The notes under the pieces were generated by a model. That model made no database searches. It saw nothing but the letters and a program-made list of their open reading frames with translations, and was not told the DNA's origin. The position numbers and the translations under genes are program-made. 33,764 nucleotides of DNA, from contig JAOBWM010000043.1 in the NCBI GenBank assembly GCA_025463365.1, positions 1 to 33,764 on the forward strand, written 5' to 3'. Positions 7,640 through 15,709 of the stretch are shown here, one piece after another (the first letter of the stretch is position 1; every line of letters begins with the position of its first letter). The stretch is from Acidimicrobiales bacterium (lineage in GTDB: Bacteria; Actinomycetota; Acidimicrobiia; Acidimicrobiales; Iamiaceae).

Positions 7640-8479
7640 GTGGCCCGATCGGTGAGCGTGACGGACCCCGGTCATCCGTTGCTCGCCGACTTCGTGGCCC
7701 TCGGCGACCCGGCGGTTCGGCGACGGGTGGAGCGCGAGGGCGGGTACTTCGTGGTCGAGGGGATCCTTGCCATCGAACGGTTGCTGTCGGTCCCCGGCTG
7801 GACGATCCGGTCCTTCGCGTTCCTGCCTCGCGTCGCCGATCGGCTCGGTCCGCTGATCGATGCCGCGGCGCCCGCCGTCCCCGTGGCCGTGGCGGACGCG
7901 GACGTGCTGCGCGCCGTCGTCGGCTTCGACATCCACCGCGGCGCGCTGGCATCGGTCGAGCGCCGGGCCGCGGCACCTGCCGCCGATCTCGTCGCGGCGG
8001 CCGGCCGCGCGGGTGGTCTGCTGCTCGCCGTCGAGGGCCTGAACGACCACGAGAACCTCGGGGCGCTCTACCGCAATGCCGCCGCGTTCGGTGTCTCCGG
8101 CGTGCTCCTCGACCCGACGTCGGCCGATCCCTTCTACCGCCGGTCGGTCCGGGTGAGCCTCGGCCACGTCCTCGCCGTCCCGACCGCCGCGTTGGCGCCG
8201 CTTCCCGGTGGACTCGCGGTGCTCCACGCCCTCGGCGCCACCACGGTCGCACTCACGCCGGGCGGCGACACCGCATTGCGGGACCTCGACCGCGCCCTGC
8301 TCCGTCCCGGGCCCGTCGCCCTCTTGGTCGGTGCCGAAGGCGCCGGGCTCACCGACGCGACCCTCGCCGCCGCTGACCACCGCGTCGCGATCCCGATGGC
8401 CACCGGAGTGGATTCGCTCAACGTCGCCACCGCCACCGCCATCGCGCTCCACCACCTCCAGGAGCTCAGTCCGCGCTGA
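7640..8479 (+). CDS. TrmH/SpoU-family RNA 2'-O-methyltransferase
   Basis: About 279 residues with an N-terminal substrate-binding part (YFVVEGILAIERLL) and a C-terminal SPOUT knot. The three SpoU motifs are present: VEGLNDHENLGALYRNAAAFG (Asn and Arg), VALLVGAEGAGL, and IPMATGVDSLNVATATAIALH. It should methylate a ribose 2'-OH in rRNA or tRNA using S-adenosylmethionine; the target base is unknown. The frame is open back to an ATG at 7526. I prefer the GTG at 7640, because CATGCT sits six bases before it (leaderless pattern) and the 7526 ATG lies inside an inverted repeat. It seems unrelated to the flanking catabolic genes. Confidence 0.85.
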   Translation: MARSVSVTDPGHPLLADFVALGDPAVRRRVEREGGYFVVEGILAIERLLSVPGWTIRSFAFLPRVADRLGPLIDAAAPAVPVAVADADVLRAVVGFDIHRGALASVERRAAAPAADLVAAAGRAGGLLLAVEGLNDHENLGALYRNAAAFGVSGVLLDPTSADPFYRRSVRVSLGHVLAVPTAALAPLPGGLAVLHALGATTVALTPGGDTALRDLDRALLRPGPVALLVGAEGAGLTDATLAAADHRVAIPMATGVDSLNVATATAIALHHLQELSPR

Positions 8480-8507
8480 CCGTCTCCACACCCCGACCTG
8501 CCGTTGG

Positions 8508-9659
8508 TCAGCCCAGGCGCTCGATGATCGTGACGTTGGCTTGGCCGCCGCCCTCGCACATGGTCTGGAGGCCGTAGCGGCCGCCGGTCTGCTCGAGGTG
8601 GTTGAGGAGCGTGGTCATGAGCCGGGCTCCGGTCGCCCCGAGGGGGTGGCCGAGGGCGATGGCGCCGCCGTTGGGGTTCACCGTGGCCATGTCGGGATGC
8701 AGCTCGCGCTCCCAGGCCAGGACGACCGACGCGAACGCCTCGTTGATCTCGACAGCGTCGAGGCCGTCCATCGTGAGGCCGGTCTTCTCGAGCGCGTACC
8801 GGGTGGCGGGGATGGGCGCGGTGAGCATGAAGATCGGGTCGTCGCCGCGCACGCTCATGTGGTGGATGCGGGCCCGCGGCGTGAGGCCGTGATCCTTCAC
8901 GGCCTGCTCGCTGGCGATCAGGATCGAGGCCGACGCATCGCTGATCTGGCTGGCCACCGCGGCGGTGAGGCGCCCGCCCTCCACCAAGGTGCGGAGGCTC
9001 TTGATCTTCTCGACGTTCGGTTCGCGGGGGCCCTCGTCGAAGGTGAGCCCGTTGAGCGGGGCGATCTCCGCCTCGAACCGACCGTCGGCCTGGGCCTTCA
9101 GGGCGCGGGTGTGCGACTCGATGGCGAAGGCCTCCATCTCGTCGCGGGAGATGTCCCACTTCTCGGCGATCAGCTCGGCGCCGGTGAACTGGCTGACCTC
9201 GTTCGGGCCGTAGCGCTCGACCCAGCCGGGCGACGTGGTGAACGGGTCGGGGAACCCGAGGTCCGCGGCGAGGGTCATGGCCGAGCTGATCGGGATCTGG
9301 CTCATCTGCTGCACCCCGCCGGCGACGACGAGGTCGTTGACGCCGGCCATCACGGCCTGGGCGGCGAAGTGGACCGCTTGCTGGGCCGAGCCGCACTGGC
9401 GGTCGACCGTGGTGCCGGGGACGTGCTCGGGGCCGCCGGCCACGAGCCAGCAGGTGCGGGCGATGTCGCCGGCCTGGCCGCCGACCGAGTCGACGTTGCC
9501 GAAGATCACGTCCTCGACCGCACCGGGATCCACCCCGGTGCGCTCGAGCAAGGCCTTGATCGACGCCGCGCCGAGATCCGCCGGATGGATCGTGCTGAGG
9601 GAGCCGCCCCGCTTCCCCACGGGCGTGCGGACTGCGTCGACGATGTAGGCCTCAGGCAT
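8508..9659 (-). CDS. fadA6: Steroid-type thiolase FadA6
   Basis: A 383-residue thiolase strongly resembling mycobacterial FadA6 (Rv3556c), which acts on an open-chain beta-keto-CoA after both steroid rings C and D are cleaved. Shared stretches include AVRTPVGKRGG near the start, GGQAGDIAR, QMSQIPISSAMT, and RIHHMSVRGDDPIFMLT. Catalytic residues are Cys89 (DRQCGSAQQ), His338 (GGAIALGHPLGATGAR) and Cys368 (TMCEGGG). The ATG at 9659 follows GAGGAG at good spacing. Operator 2 lies 35 bases upstream, so it is probably controlled with the other ring-degrading genes. It is convergent with the methyltransferase gene. Confidence 0.95.
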   Translation of the reverse strand: MPEAYIVDAVRTPVGKRGGSLSTIHPADLGAASIKALLERTGVDPGAVEDVIFGNVDSVGGQAGDIARTCWLVAGGPEHVPGTTVDRQCGSAQQAVHFAAQAVMAGVNDLVVAGGVQQMSQIPISSAMTLAADLGFPDPFTTSPGWVERYGPNEVSQFTGAELIAEKWDISRDEMEAFAIESHTRALKAQADGRFEAEIAPLNGLTFDEGPREPNVEKIKSLRTLVEGGRLTAAVASQISDASASILIASEQAVKDHGLTPRARIHHMSVRGDDPIFMLTAPIPATRYALEKTGLTMDGLDAVEINEAFASVVLAWERELHPDMATVNPNGGAIALGHPLGATGARLMTTLLNHLEQTGGRYGLQTMCEGGGQANVTIIERLG

Positions 9660-9693
9660 GGCGGTCTCCTCGGAGTTCCGGCGGAGCCTCAAA

Positions 9694-9710
9694 TCTAACG
9701 GACCGTCAGA
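9694..9710. promoter_or_regulatory. Operator palindrome 2 (fadA6 promoter)
   Basis: TCTAACG-GAC-CGTCAGA, one mismatch between the arms. On the minus strand its downstream end overlaps a possible -10 box TTAGAT (9693-9698), and the fadA6 ATG is 35 bases further on. A bound protein would block this promoter. Confidence 0.74.
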
Positions 9711-9838
9711 AACCTTCCCCACGCCGCCGCACGGACCTCTCGGCCACGGCGTCGTCGGGCGTGCTCCCCGTTCGAGACCAGGTGCGCTGGTACCTTGCGC
9801 CGGCAGCCTCCAGGCGGGGGCACGCTGAGGAGGAACAC

Positions 9839-10936
9839 GTGCAGGTTCGCAGCTCGATCTGTCGCAAGCTGGGTGCCGTCGCCATCGGCGTCGTCTCCGT
9901 CGCCACCGGCGTGGCGGTCGCCATGCCCGCGGCGACCGCGGGATCCGGGGGTCCCGACGCGCTCGCCTTCGTGCCCACGTCGGCGTCGGGCGGTCGGATC
10001 TGGCTCGGCGGAGCCAGCCAGACCGTCGCGCTCGGCCCCCACGCACAAGCCTTCGCCGGTCACTTCAACGGCGACACCGGCGGCGACCTGTTCCTCTACA
10101 ACCCGGGTTCCGCCGCCGATGGCATCGTCCACCTCGGCTCCGGCGGGACCACGTCGGCCAAGGCCGTCAGCGTCGGCGGCACCTACCGCCCGCTGGTCGG
10201 CGACTTCGACGGCAACGGGGTCGACGACGTGTTCTGGTACGCGCCGGGCGCGGCCGCCGATTCGCTGTGGCGGTTCAACAACGATGGCAGCCACACCACC
10301 GTCGCGGTGAACGTGGGCGGCACCTACCTGCCCACCGTGCTCGACGCCAACGGCGACGGCCGCGACGACATCCTCTGGTACGGCCCGGGCTCGGTCGGCG
10401 ACTCGATCTGGCTGTTCGGCTCGGGTGCCACCACCCATGTGACCAAGTCGGTCTCGATCGGCGGGAACTACCAGATCGTGGCCGGCGAGTTCGGGGTGGC
10501 GCCAGCAGGCCAGCCCAAGGACCGCGCGGTCTTCTACAACCCGAGCGGCGCGGACTACTTCTGGACGTTCGACACGGCCGCCAACCACACGTCGGCCACC
10601 CTCCCGGCCCTCGATGGCAACTACCAGCTGTTCCCCGGCCAGTTCCTCGAGGAGACGTACGGGTCGATGTTCTTCTACGGGCCTGGGTCGCTGAAGGAGG
10701 TCGTCTGGGCGTTCGGACCCGGGACCGGTGGCGATGTGGCGGTCCAGTCGCCGGAGCAGGTGAACGGCACGTACACGGTGCAGGTCGGCGACTACGACGG
10801 CAACGGGCTCACCGACATGGCCTTCTCGAGCGGATCGACCACGAGCGTGTGGAAGACGAACTTCGAGGGGAGCCACACCGAGGTGACCGTCGCCGGGCTC
10901 CCGGGCGCGTTGGTGCGAACCATCGACATGATCTGA
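9839..10936 (+). CDS. Secreted FG-GAP/VCBS-like repeat protein
   Basis: A 365-residue exported protein. It has an N-terminal signal peptide with SICRKLG, a hydrophobic run and MPAATAG near residue 30, with probable cleavage after an Ala. The rest is about six repeats of roughly 47 residues in the form GG-x-Y-x-x-x-x-G-[DE]-F, a loop, then a W/F-Y-x-P-G strand and W-x-F. Three repeats keep a calcium-type loop: DFDGNGVDD, DANGDGRDD and DYDGNGLTD. The middle repeats have lost it. This suggests a small beta-propeller at the cell surface or outside; the ligand is unknown. The GTG at 9839 follows a near-perfect GAGGAGGAA ribosome site. The 3' end forms a shared hairpin with the convergent gene. Confidence 0.85.
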   Translation: MQVRSSICRKLGAVAIGVVSVATGVAVAMPAATAGSGGPDALAFVPTSASGGRIWLGGASQTVALGPHAQAFAGHFNGDTGGDLFLYNPGSAADGIVHLGSGGTTSAKAVSVGGTYRPLVGDFDGNGVDDVFWYAPGAAADSLWRFNNDGSHTTVAVNVGGTYLPTVLDANGDGRDDILWYGPGSVGDSIWLFGSGATTHVTKSVSIGGNYQIVAGEFGVAPAGQPKDRAVFYNPSGADYFWTFDTAANHTSATLPALDGNYQLFPGQFLEETYGSMFFYGPGSLKEVVWAFGPGTGGDVAVQSPEQVNGTYTVQVGDYDGNGLTDMAFSSGSTTSVWKTNFEGSHTEVTVAGLPGALVRTIDMI

Positions 10937-10965
10937 GGCGGGTCGGGCGCCGACCCGCCTCAGAT
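10931..10965. terminator. Bidirectional hairpin carrying both stop codons
   Basis: Sixteen perfectly paired bases on each side (10931-10946 and 10950-10965) enclose a three-base loop. The plus-strand stop (10934-10936) and the minus-strand stop (10960-10962) both lie inside the stem. The position, symmetry and strength fit a shared terminator for two converging genes, although there is no T-run on either side. Confidence 0.7.
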
Positions 10966-12045
10966 GCCGAGCGCCGTCGCCACCCGGCGGCGGTGCCACG
11001 CGGCGTCGCCCCACGAGCGGGCCAGCGCCTCGGCTCGCTTCAGGTACAGGTGGAGGTCGTACTCGACCGTGTAGCCGATGGCGCCGTGGCACTGGAGCGC
11101 CTGGCGGGCGGTGAGGCGCGCCGCGTCCGACGCGAGCGCCTTGGCCATCGACACGTCGCGCCGCGCCGTCGGCTGGTCCGTGGCGAGCGACCAGGCCGCG
11201 CCGTACACCGCCGGGGCCGCGAACCGCAGCTGCATGGCGGCCTCGGCGAGGTGGTGCTTCACCGCCTGCTGCGACCCGATCGGCACGCCGAACTGCTTGC
11301 GATCGGTCACGTACGCGACGGTGAGGTCGAGCATCCGGCGGCCGAGCCCGACGAGCTGGGCGGCTGTCGCGAGGGCACCGCGGTCGAAGGCACGCTCGAC
11401 CACCTCACCCTCGGCGAAGCCGGCGTCCTGCTTCCAGACCCCGAGCCGGACCACGTGGCGACCGGCGTCGATGGCCTCCGCCAGCGTGCGACGGCGCTCG
11501 GCATCATCCCCTACGGCCAGGCCGCCCTCGACCCGCCGTGCGACCCAGGAGCCGGCGGTGGTAGCCGCCGGGACGTGGTCGAGCTTCACGAGGTAGGTCA
11601 CGGCATCGCCGTGGGCCACGAGCGTCGAGCCGAGCGGCAGGACGCCGGCCTGGCGTGAGCCGTCGACCAGCCCGGTCAGCACGCCGTGGGGATCACCCGT
11701 CGCGGCGAGCAGCGGGGCCGCCACGCAGGCCGTCTCGACGAAGGGATGGGGCAGGGCGGCGTAGCCCGTCTCCTCGGCGAGGAGGATCCAGTCGATCGCG
11801 TCCAGGCCGAGACCACCGTCGGCCTCCGGGACGGCGATCCCGAGCACGCCCATCTCGGCGAGATCCGTCCAGACCTTGGCGACCCGCTCGGCATCGGCGC
11901 GGGCGCCTTCGCCCTTGCGGGCACCGCTGGCGTCGGTGCCGTCGGGCCACGCGGCCCGCACGACCTCGGGCGGGCACTCCTTGGACAGCAGGTCTCGCAC
12001 CGCGTCGCGGAACGCCAGCTGGTCGTCGGTGAAGGCGAACCTCAT
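10960..12045 (-). CDS. Acyl-CoA dehydrogenase, small subunit (FadE32/33-like)
   Basis: A 361-residue acyl-CoA dehydrogenase-fold protein. It has the N-terminal helical domain (FAFTDDQLAFRDAVRDLLSKECPPEVV), a middle beta domain that is short and divergent, and a C-terminal helical domain with RKQFGVPIGSQQAVKHHLAEAAMQL and QCHGAIGYTVEYDLHLYLKRAEAL. The weak middle domain is typical of one half of the alpha2-beta2 dehydrogenases of actinobacterial steroid degradation (FadE31 with FadE32 or FadE33, FadE28 with FadE29). It begins 5 bases after the fadE31 stop, so the two are probably co-translated and form one enzyme. The exact partner equivalence is an inference. Confidence 0.85.
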   Translation of the reverse strand: MRFAFTDDQLAFRDAVRDLLSKECPPEVVRAAWPDGTDASGARKGEGARADAERVAKVWTDLAEMGVLGIAVPEADGGLGLDAIDWILLAEETGYAALPHPFVETACVAAPLLAATGDPHGVLTGLVDGSRQAGVLPLGSTLVAHGDAVTYLVKLDHVPAATTAGSWVARRVEGGLAVGDDAERRRTLAEAIDAGRHVVRLGVWKQDAGFAEGEVVERAFDRGALATAAQLVGLGRRMLDLTVAYVTDRKQFGVPIGSQQAVKHHLAEAAMQLRFAAPAVYGAAWSLATDQPTARRDVSMAKALASDAARLTARQALQCHGAIGYTVEYDLHLYLKRAEALARSWGDAAWHRRRVATALGI

Positions 12046-12050
12046 GTCGC

Positions 12051-13235
12051 CTACTTCCTCGGGAGGCCGAGGACGCGCTCGGCGGCGATGTTGCGTTGGA
12101 TCTCGTTCGTGCCGGCGTAGATCGGCCCGGACAGGGCGAACTGCCAACCCTTGGTCCACGGTCCGTCCAGCTCGGCCTCGGGGCCGAGGATGTCGAGTGC
12201 CGTCTCGTGCAGCGCCACGTCGAGCTCGGACCACCAGAGCTTGACGAAGCTCGACGCCGCGCCGGCCGATCGGCCCTCGGCGTCGTCGGTCACGGTCTGC
12301 AGCGTCTGCAGGCGGTAGGCCTCGGCTTCCATCCAGCCCTGGACCACGCGGTCGCGCAAACCCGGATCGAGGGCATCGGGATCCTTGGCGACGCGGCTGC
12401 GGTACAGGTCGACGAGGCGGTCCGCCGTGGCGCAGAAGCGGCCAGGTGATCGTAGGGTCAGGCCGCGCTCGGATGACGTGGTGGCCATGGCAACCGACCA
12501 GCCTTCGCCAACGCCACCGAGCACGACGCCACCGGGCAGGGCGTCGTCGGGCACGAAGGCGCCGTCGAAGAACACCTCGGCGAAGCCTTCGTCGCCGTCG
12601 AGTCGACCGAAGCCGCGCACCGTGATGCCGTCGAGGTCGAGCGGCGCCAGCAGGTAGGTGAGGCCTCGGTGGCGCTCGCTGTCGGGGTCGGTCCGGAAGA
12701 GGCCGAACACGTGGGTGCAGAACGCGCCGCGGGTCGTCCACGTCTTCTGTCCGTCGAGGATCCATCCGCCGCGGGCGTCGTCGCGCGTGGCCTTGCAGGT
12801 GAGCGAAGCCAGGTCGGAGCCGGCGTTCGGCTCGCTCCAGCCCTGGCACCACAGGTCCTCGGCTGCCGCCATGCGTTGCAGCACGTGAGCCTGTTGCTCG
12901 GCGTTGCCGAACTCGAACACGGTCGGCGCCAGGAGGAAGATGCCGTTCTGGGTGACCCGCTGTGGGCCCCCGGCCCGGTAGTACTCCTCCTCGAAGATGA
13001 GCCACTCCCACCGGCTCGCGGCCCGGCCACCGAAGTCGGTCGGCCACGAGACCACCGCGTAGCGGGCGTCGAACAGCGTGCGCTCCCAGTCGAGGTGCTG
13101 GGCGAAGCCCTCGGTCGTGTCCCCCGACAGGATCCGATCGTCGTGACGGGCTCGCCAGGCCGGGAGCGCGGTGGCGAGCCAGTCGCGCACGTCGGCGCGG
13201 AACTGCTCCTCCTCGGCGGTCCAGGTCAGGTCCAC
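12051..13235 (-). CDS. fadE31: Acyl-CoA dehydrogenase FadE31-like
   Basis: A 394-residue acyl-CoA dehydrogenase closely like mycobacterial FadE31 (Rv3562). Shared blocks include EGFAQHLDWERTLFDA, WSEPNAGSDLASL, DGQKTWTTRGAF, SSERGLTLRSPGRF and SELDVALHETALDILG. The C-terminal flavin segment reads IYAGTNEIQRN. The Glu that is the base in medium-chain dehydrogenases is Ala here, as I recall it also being in FadE31, so the base must lie elsewhere. It probably desaturates an open-chain CoA thioester late in ring C/D breakdown, together with the next gene's product. The GTG start at 13235 has GGAGG upstream, and operator 3 abuts its promoter. Confidence 0.9.
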   Translation of the reverse strand: MDLTWTAEEEQFRADVRDWLATALPAWRARHDDRILSGDTTEGFAQHLDWERTLFDARYAVVSWPTDFGGRAASRWEWLIFEEEYYRAGGPQRVTQNGIFLLAPTVFEFGNAEQQAHVLQRMAAAEDLWCQGWSEPNAGSDLASLTCKATRDDARGGWILDGQKTWTTRGAFCTHVFGLFRTDPDSERHRGLTYLLAPLDLDGITVRGFGRLDGDEGFAEVFFDGAFVPDDALPGGVVLGGVGEGWSVAMATTSSERGLTLRSPGRFCATADRLVDLYRSRVAKDPDALDPGLRDRVVQGWMEAEAYRLQTLQTVTDDAEGRSAGAASSFVKLWWSELDVALHETALDILGPEAELDGPWTKGWQFALSGPIYAGTNEIQRNIAAERVLGLPRK

Positions 13236-13265
13236 GACGGTGCCTCCATACGGCCGCCGAGCGTA

Positions 13266-13282
13266 TCTGACGACCCGTCAGG
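13266..13282. promoter_or_regulatory. Operator palindrome 3 (fadE31 operon)
   Basis: TCTGACG-ACC-CGTCAGG, one mismatch at the outer position. On the minus strand it directly abuts a possible -10 box TACGCT (13260-13265). The fadE31 start lies 30 bases from the operator edge, behind a GGAGG ribosome site. Confidence 0.75.
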
Positions 13283-13336
13283 TTTCGGAACCGAAGCCGG
13301 CCTGGCCGATCCGCCGATCAGCCGCCGACCAGCCGT

Positions 13337-14434
13337 TCAGCGGGCGAGGCGGTGCAGCGTCGACTCGGCCTCGGCCACGATCTGCGCGACGAGCTCGGCC
13401 ACGGTCGGGAGCGCGTCGATGACGCCGGTGACCTGGCCGGTGGGCAGCACGCCGATCGAGGGGTCGCCGTCCACCAGCGCCACCTTGATGAGCATCGGCG
13501 CGTTGGCGGCCATGGCCAGCTGGCTCCAGGTGAGCTCCTGCTGCTTGCGCATGGCCAGTCCCTCCTGCACGAGCTCCTTGAGCGGGGTGCCGGTCAGCTT
13601 GCGGAACGCGAGCGCGTTGCGCAGCGCCTTCGGCAGCCGGGTCACGAGCGACGATCGCTCCAGCCCGGCGATCAGCTCGGTGCGGATCACCCGCTGCGGA
13701 GCACCGTCGAGCGAAGTCGTGACGACCGTGTCGAAGACGGTGGCGGCGGTGTAGCGGGCCTTGACCGCATCGGGCACGCGGCTCTCAGCGGTGAGCAGGA
13801 AGCGGGTGCCCATGGCGATGCCGTCGGCGCCGTAGGCGAGCGCCGCCACGAGCCCGCGGCCCGAGTGGAACCCGCCGGCCCCGATGACGGGGATCTGCTC
13901 GCCCACCGCTTCGACCACCTGCGGGAGCAGCAACGAGGTCGGGACCGAACCGGTGTGGCCACCGCCCTCGCCGCCCTGGGCGATCACGGCGTCGACGCCC
14001 CACTCGGCCATCTTCTCGGCATGGCGGCGGGCCCCCACCGTCGGGATCACGATGCCACCCGCATCGTGGACCTGGGCGATGGCGTCCTTGGTGGGAGCGC
14101 CGGCGAACGACACCAACCGGACGCCCTCCTTGGTGGCGTAGGCGATCCGCTCGGCCAGGTCGGGCTGACCGGCGCGGAAGTTGATGCCGAACGGTGCGTC
14201 GGTGCGGTCCTTGACCGTGCCGATCGCGTCGCGCATCTGCGCGGGCGTCATGGTGACCGCGGCGAGGATCCCGATCCCGCCGGCGGCGCTGGTGGCCGCG
14301 GTCAGGTGCGCTCCCGAGACCCATCCCATGCCGGTCTGGATGATCGGGTACCGGCAACCGAGCAGGTCGACCAGGCGCGTGTGCAGCACACCGGTTCCTG
14401 GCCGCGCGCCGGTTTCTGATGGGGCGTCAGACAT
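13337..14434 (-). CDS. ipdC: IpdC-like flavin reductase (nitronate monooxygenase fold)
   Basis: A 365-residue TIM-barrel flavoprotein matching IpdC (Rv3553), which acts after ring C opening of steroids. Blocks include LGCRYPIIQTGMGWVSG, QGGEGGGHTG, PVIGAGGFHSGRGLVAALAYGADGIAMGTRFLLT and VVTTSLDGAPQRVIRTEL. The start needs care. The ATG at 14434 follows a -10 box TACGCT by seven bases (leaderless), but its first codons (MSDAPSET) are simply operator 4 read as protein. An internal GTG at 14389 has AGGAA five bases upstream and gives LHTRLVDLLG, matching the mycobacterial N-terminus MHTRL. Either may be used. Confidence 0.9.
   Translation of the reverse strand: MSDAPSETGARPGTGVLHTRLVDLLGCRYPIIQTGMGWVSGAHLTAATSAAGGIGILAAVTMTPAQMRDAIGTVKDRTDAPFGINFRAGQPDLAERIAYATKEGVRLVSFAGAPTKDAIAQVHDAGGIVIPTVGARRHAEKMAEWGVDAVIAQGGEGGGHTGSVPTSLLLPQVVEAVGEQIPVIGAGGFHSGRGLVAALAYGADGIAMGTRFLLTAESRVPDAVKARYTAATVFDTVVTTSLDGAPQRVIRTELIAGLERSSLVTRLPKALRNALAFRKLTGTPLKELVQEGLAMRKQQELTWSQLAMAANAPMLIKVALVDGDPSIGVLPTGQVTGVIDALPTVAELVAQIVAEAESTLHRLAR
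14415..14431. promoter_or_regulatory. Operator palindrome 4 (ipdC)
   Basis: TCTGATG-GGG-CGTCAGA, one mismatch. Unlike copies 1-3 it lies downstream of the apparent -10 box (14442-14447), at about +4 to +20 if transcription starts at 14434. It would act as a roadblock. It overlaps the first codons of the longer ipdC reading. Confidence 0.74.
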
Positions 14435-14441
14435 GGCGACG

Positions 14442-14447
14442 AGCGTA
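14442..14447 (-). promoter_or_regulatory. -10 box of ipdC promoter
   Basis: TACGCT on the minus strand, seven bases before the ATG at 14434. This is the same spacing as at the neighbouring acetyltransferase gene. Confidence 0.5.
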
Positions 14448-14476
14448 CGGCGAGCCGTCGCCAGGGCAGGAACCGA

Positions 14477-14950
14477 TCAGAACTTCAGGCCGTACAGGAT
14501 CTCGGTGTCGTTGCCCTTCATGGCCCCGACGTTCTCGTAGATGGCGCGGGTGTCGGGGTCCGACGCGGATGCGAAGGCGAATCCCTGCTCGATCCCCATC
14601 TGGCGCGCCTCGGCGCCGATGCCCTCGAGGAGCAGCTTCGAGACCTCGGGTCGGGGGTGGTCGATGTCGATCCCGATCTCGTACACGCACAGGTGCTGGA
14701 GCTTGGTGTGGCGCCGGTAGAGCACGCCGCCGTAGACGAACCCGGCCATGTGGTTCGTGCCCATGTCGATGGCCACCACGCAGACGGTCCGAGGGTCCGA
14801 CACGAAGTCCGCGGCTTCGTCGTTGCTCAACGGGGGGACCCACGGCCGGTCGTCACCCGCGCCGAAGCGGGCGTTGCCCTTGGCCAACGTGGCCAGCACC
14901 CATTCGTCGCCCTGGCGGAGTCGGTGCAGTCGGTACCGGTCGCTCACCAC
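14477..14950 (-). CDS. GNAT-family acetyltransferase-like protein
   Basis: A 157-residue protein with GNAT order: an N-terminal strand-helix (DRYRLHRLRQGDEWVLATLAKGN), a central beta sheet VVAIDMGTNHMAGFVYGGVLYRR then LCVYEIGIDIDHPRPEVSKLLLEGIGAEARQMG, and a C-terminal AIYENVGAMKGNDTEILYGLKF, where FYE-type sequence is normal. The acetyl-CoA loop (Q/R-x-x-G-x-G/A) is poorly kept as HPRPEVSK. It could therefore be a divergent or non-acetylating member. The GTG at 14950 is chosen because TACGCT lies seven bases upstream and no ribosome site is present. It is divergent from the membrane protein at 15038. Confidence 0.65.
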   Translation of the reverse strand: MVSDRYRLHRLRQGDEWVLATLAKGNARFGAGDDRPWVPPLSNDEAADFVSDPRTVCVVAIDMGTNHMAGFVYGGVLYRRHTKLQHLCVYEIGIDIDHPRPEVSKLLLEGIGAEARQMGIEQGFAFASASDPDTRAIYENVGAMKGNDTEILYGLKF

Positions 14951-14957
14951 GGCGCGG

Positions 14958-14963
14958 AGCGTA
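14958..14963 (-). promoter_or_regulatory. -10 box of leaderless acetyltransferase promoter
   Basis: TACGCT on the minus strand with a seven-base spacer (CCGCGCC) to the GTG at 14950. It has the same box and spacing as the ipdC promoter. Confidence 0.5.
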
Positions 14964-15025
14964 GGCGGAACGAGCCCGGTCCGGCACCAACGAGCAAGCC
15001 GCCTGGTCGCAGTGGGTCGGCCCGG

Positions 15026-15031
15026 TAGCTT
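15026..15031 (+). promoter_or_regulatory. -10 box of leaderless promoter for the 15038 gene
   Basis: TAGCTT followed by six bases and then GTG at 15038. No ribosome binding site is visible, consistent with leaderless translation. Confidence 0.5.
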
Positions 15032-15037
15032 GCCTTG

Positions 15038-15697
15038 GTGGACGAGGGGAAGATCCGGGCCGGGTGGGCCGCTCTGGCCGCGGTCTCGGCGCTGCTGTTC
15101 CTCGTCATCCTCCTGGGCGCCACGGTCGGCGTGCTCGACGGGTTCCTCGACGGTGCCGAGACCCGTGCGACCTGGTCCCTGCTGAGGGGGCTCGCGGAGC
15201 TGGCGTTCTGCTGGTGGATCGGCATGGGTTCCTGGCGTCGCGCCATCGCGCCCACTCTGCCCCGGGAGCCAGGCGAAGCGGCCTATGCCAAGCCCGAGGT
15301 CGGGCCCTGGGGCTGGGTCGGCCGCATCCTGCTCGGGCTCATGGTCGTCGGTTTCGGCGTGGTGTTGGTCATCGGCAACGTCAGCGACCGTCGGGCCCAC
15401 GACCGTGCCGAGCGAGTCCGTGACCGCGCCCTCGTCGTGGCCGACGTCCGCCACGTGACCGTCGCCCAGGTCCGCGAGGCCCGGGAACGGTGGATCTCCA
15501 TGTTCGGTGAGGCGAAGGGCGGGTCGCCCCTCGACCAGCTCCTCCCCATCGCCGGCGCTTCGGTGGCCAACGCCCACATCGGCGACGACGGCACCGCGGT
15601 CGTCGTCGTTCACCCCGACGGCGGCAGCCCGTGCGTCGAGGTCACGATCGCCGACGACGCGGAGGCCACCGCCGAGCTCCACGACCGTTGCCGCTGA
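15038..15697 (+). CDS. Small membrane protein of unknown function
   Basis: A 219-residue protein I do not recognise. Hydrophobic segments lie near residues 10-34 (WAALAAVSALLFLVILLGATVGVLD), 46-66 (containing LAELAFCWWIGMGSW) and 94-114 (ILLGLMVVGFGVVLVIGNV). A charged stretch follows (SDRRAHDRAERVRDRALVVADVR), then a soluble C-terminal part of about 90 residues ending VVVVHPDGGSPCVEVTIADDAEATAELHDRCR. Two cysteines in that tail (PCVEV and DRCR) could form a disulfide if it is outside. It is convergent with the ipdB gene 12 bases away. No link to the steroid genes is evident and no copy of the operator is nearby. Confidence 0.68.
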   Translation: MDEGKIRAGWAALAAVSALLFLVILLGATVGVLDGFLDGAETRATWSLLRGLAELAFCWWIGMGSWRRAIAPTLPREPGEAAYAKPEVGPWGWVGRILLGLMVVGFGVVLVIGNVSDRRAHDRAERVRDRALVVADVRHVTVAQVREARERWISMFGEAKGGSPLDQLLPIAGASVANAHIGDDGTAVVVVHPDGGSPCVEVTIADDAEATAELHDRCR

Positions 15698-15709
15698 GCC
15701 AACAGCTGA

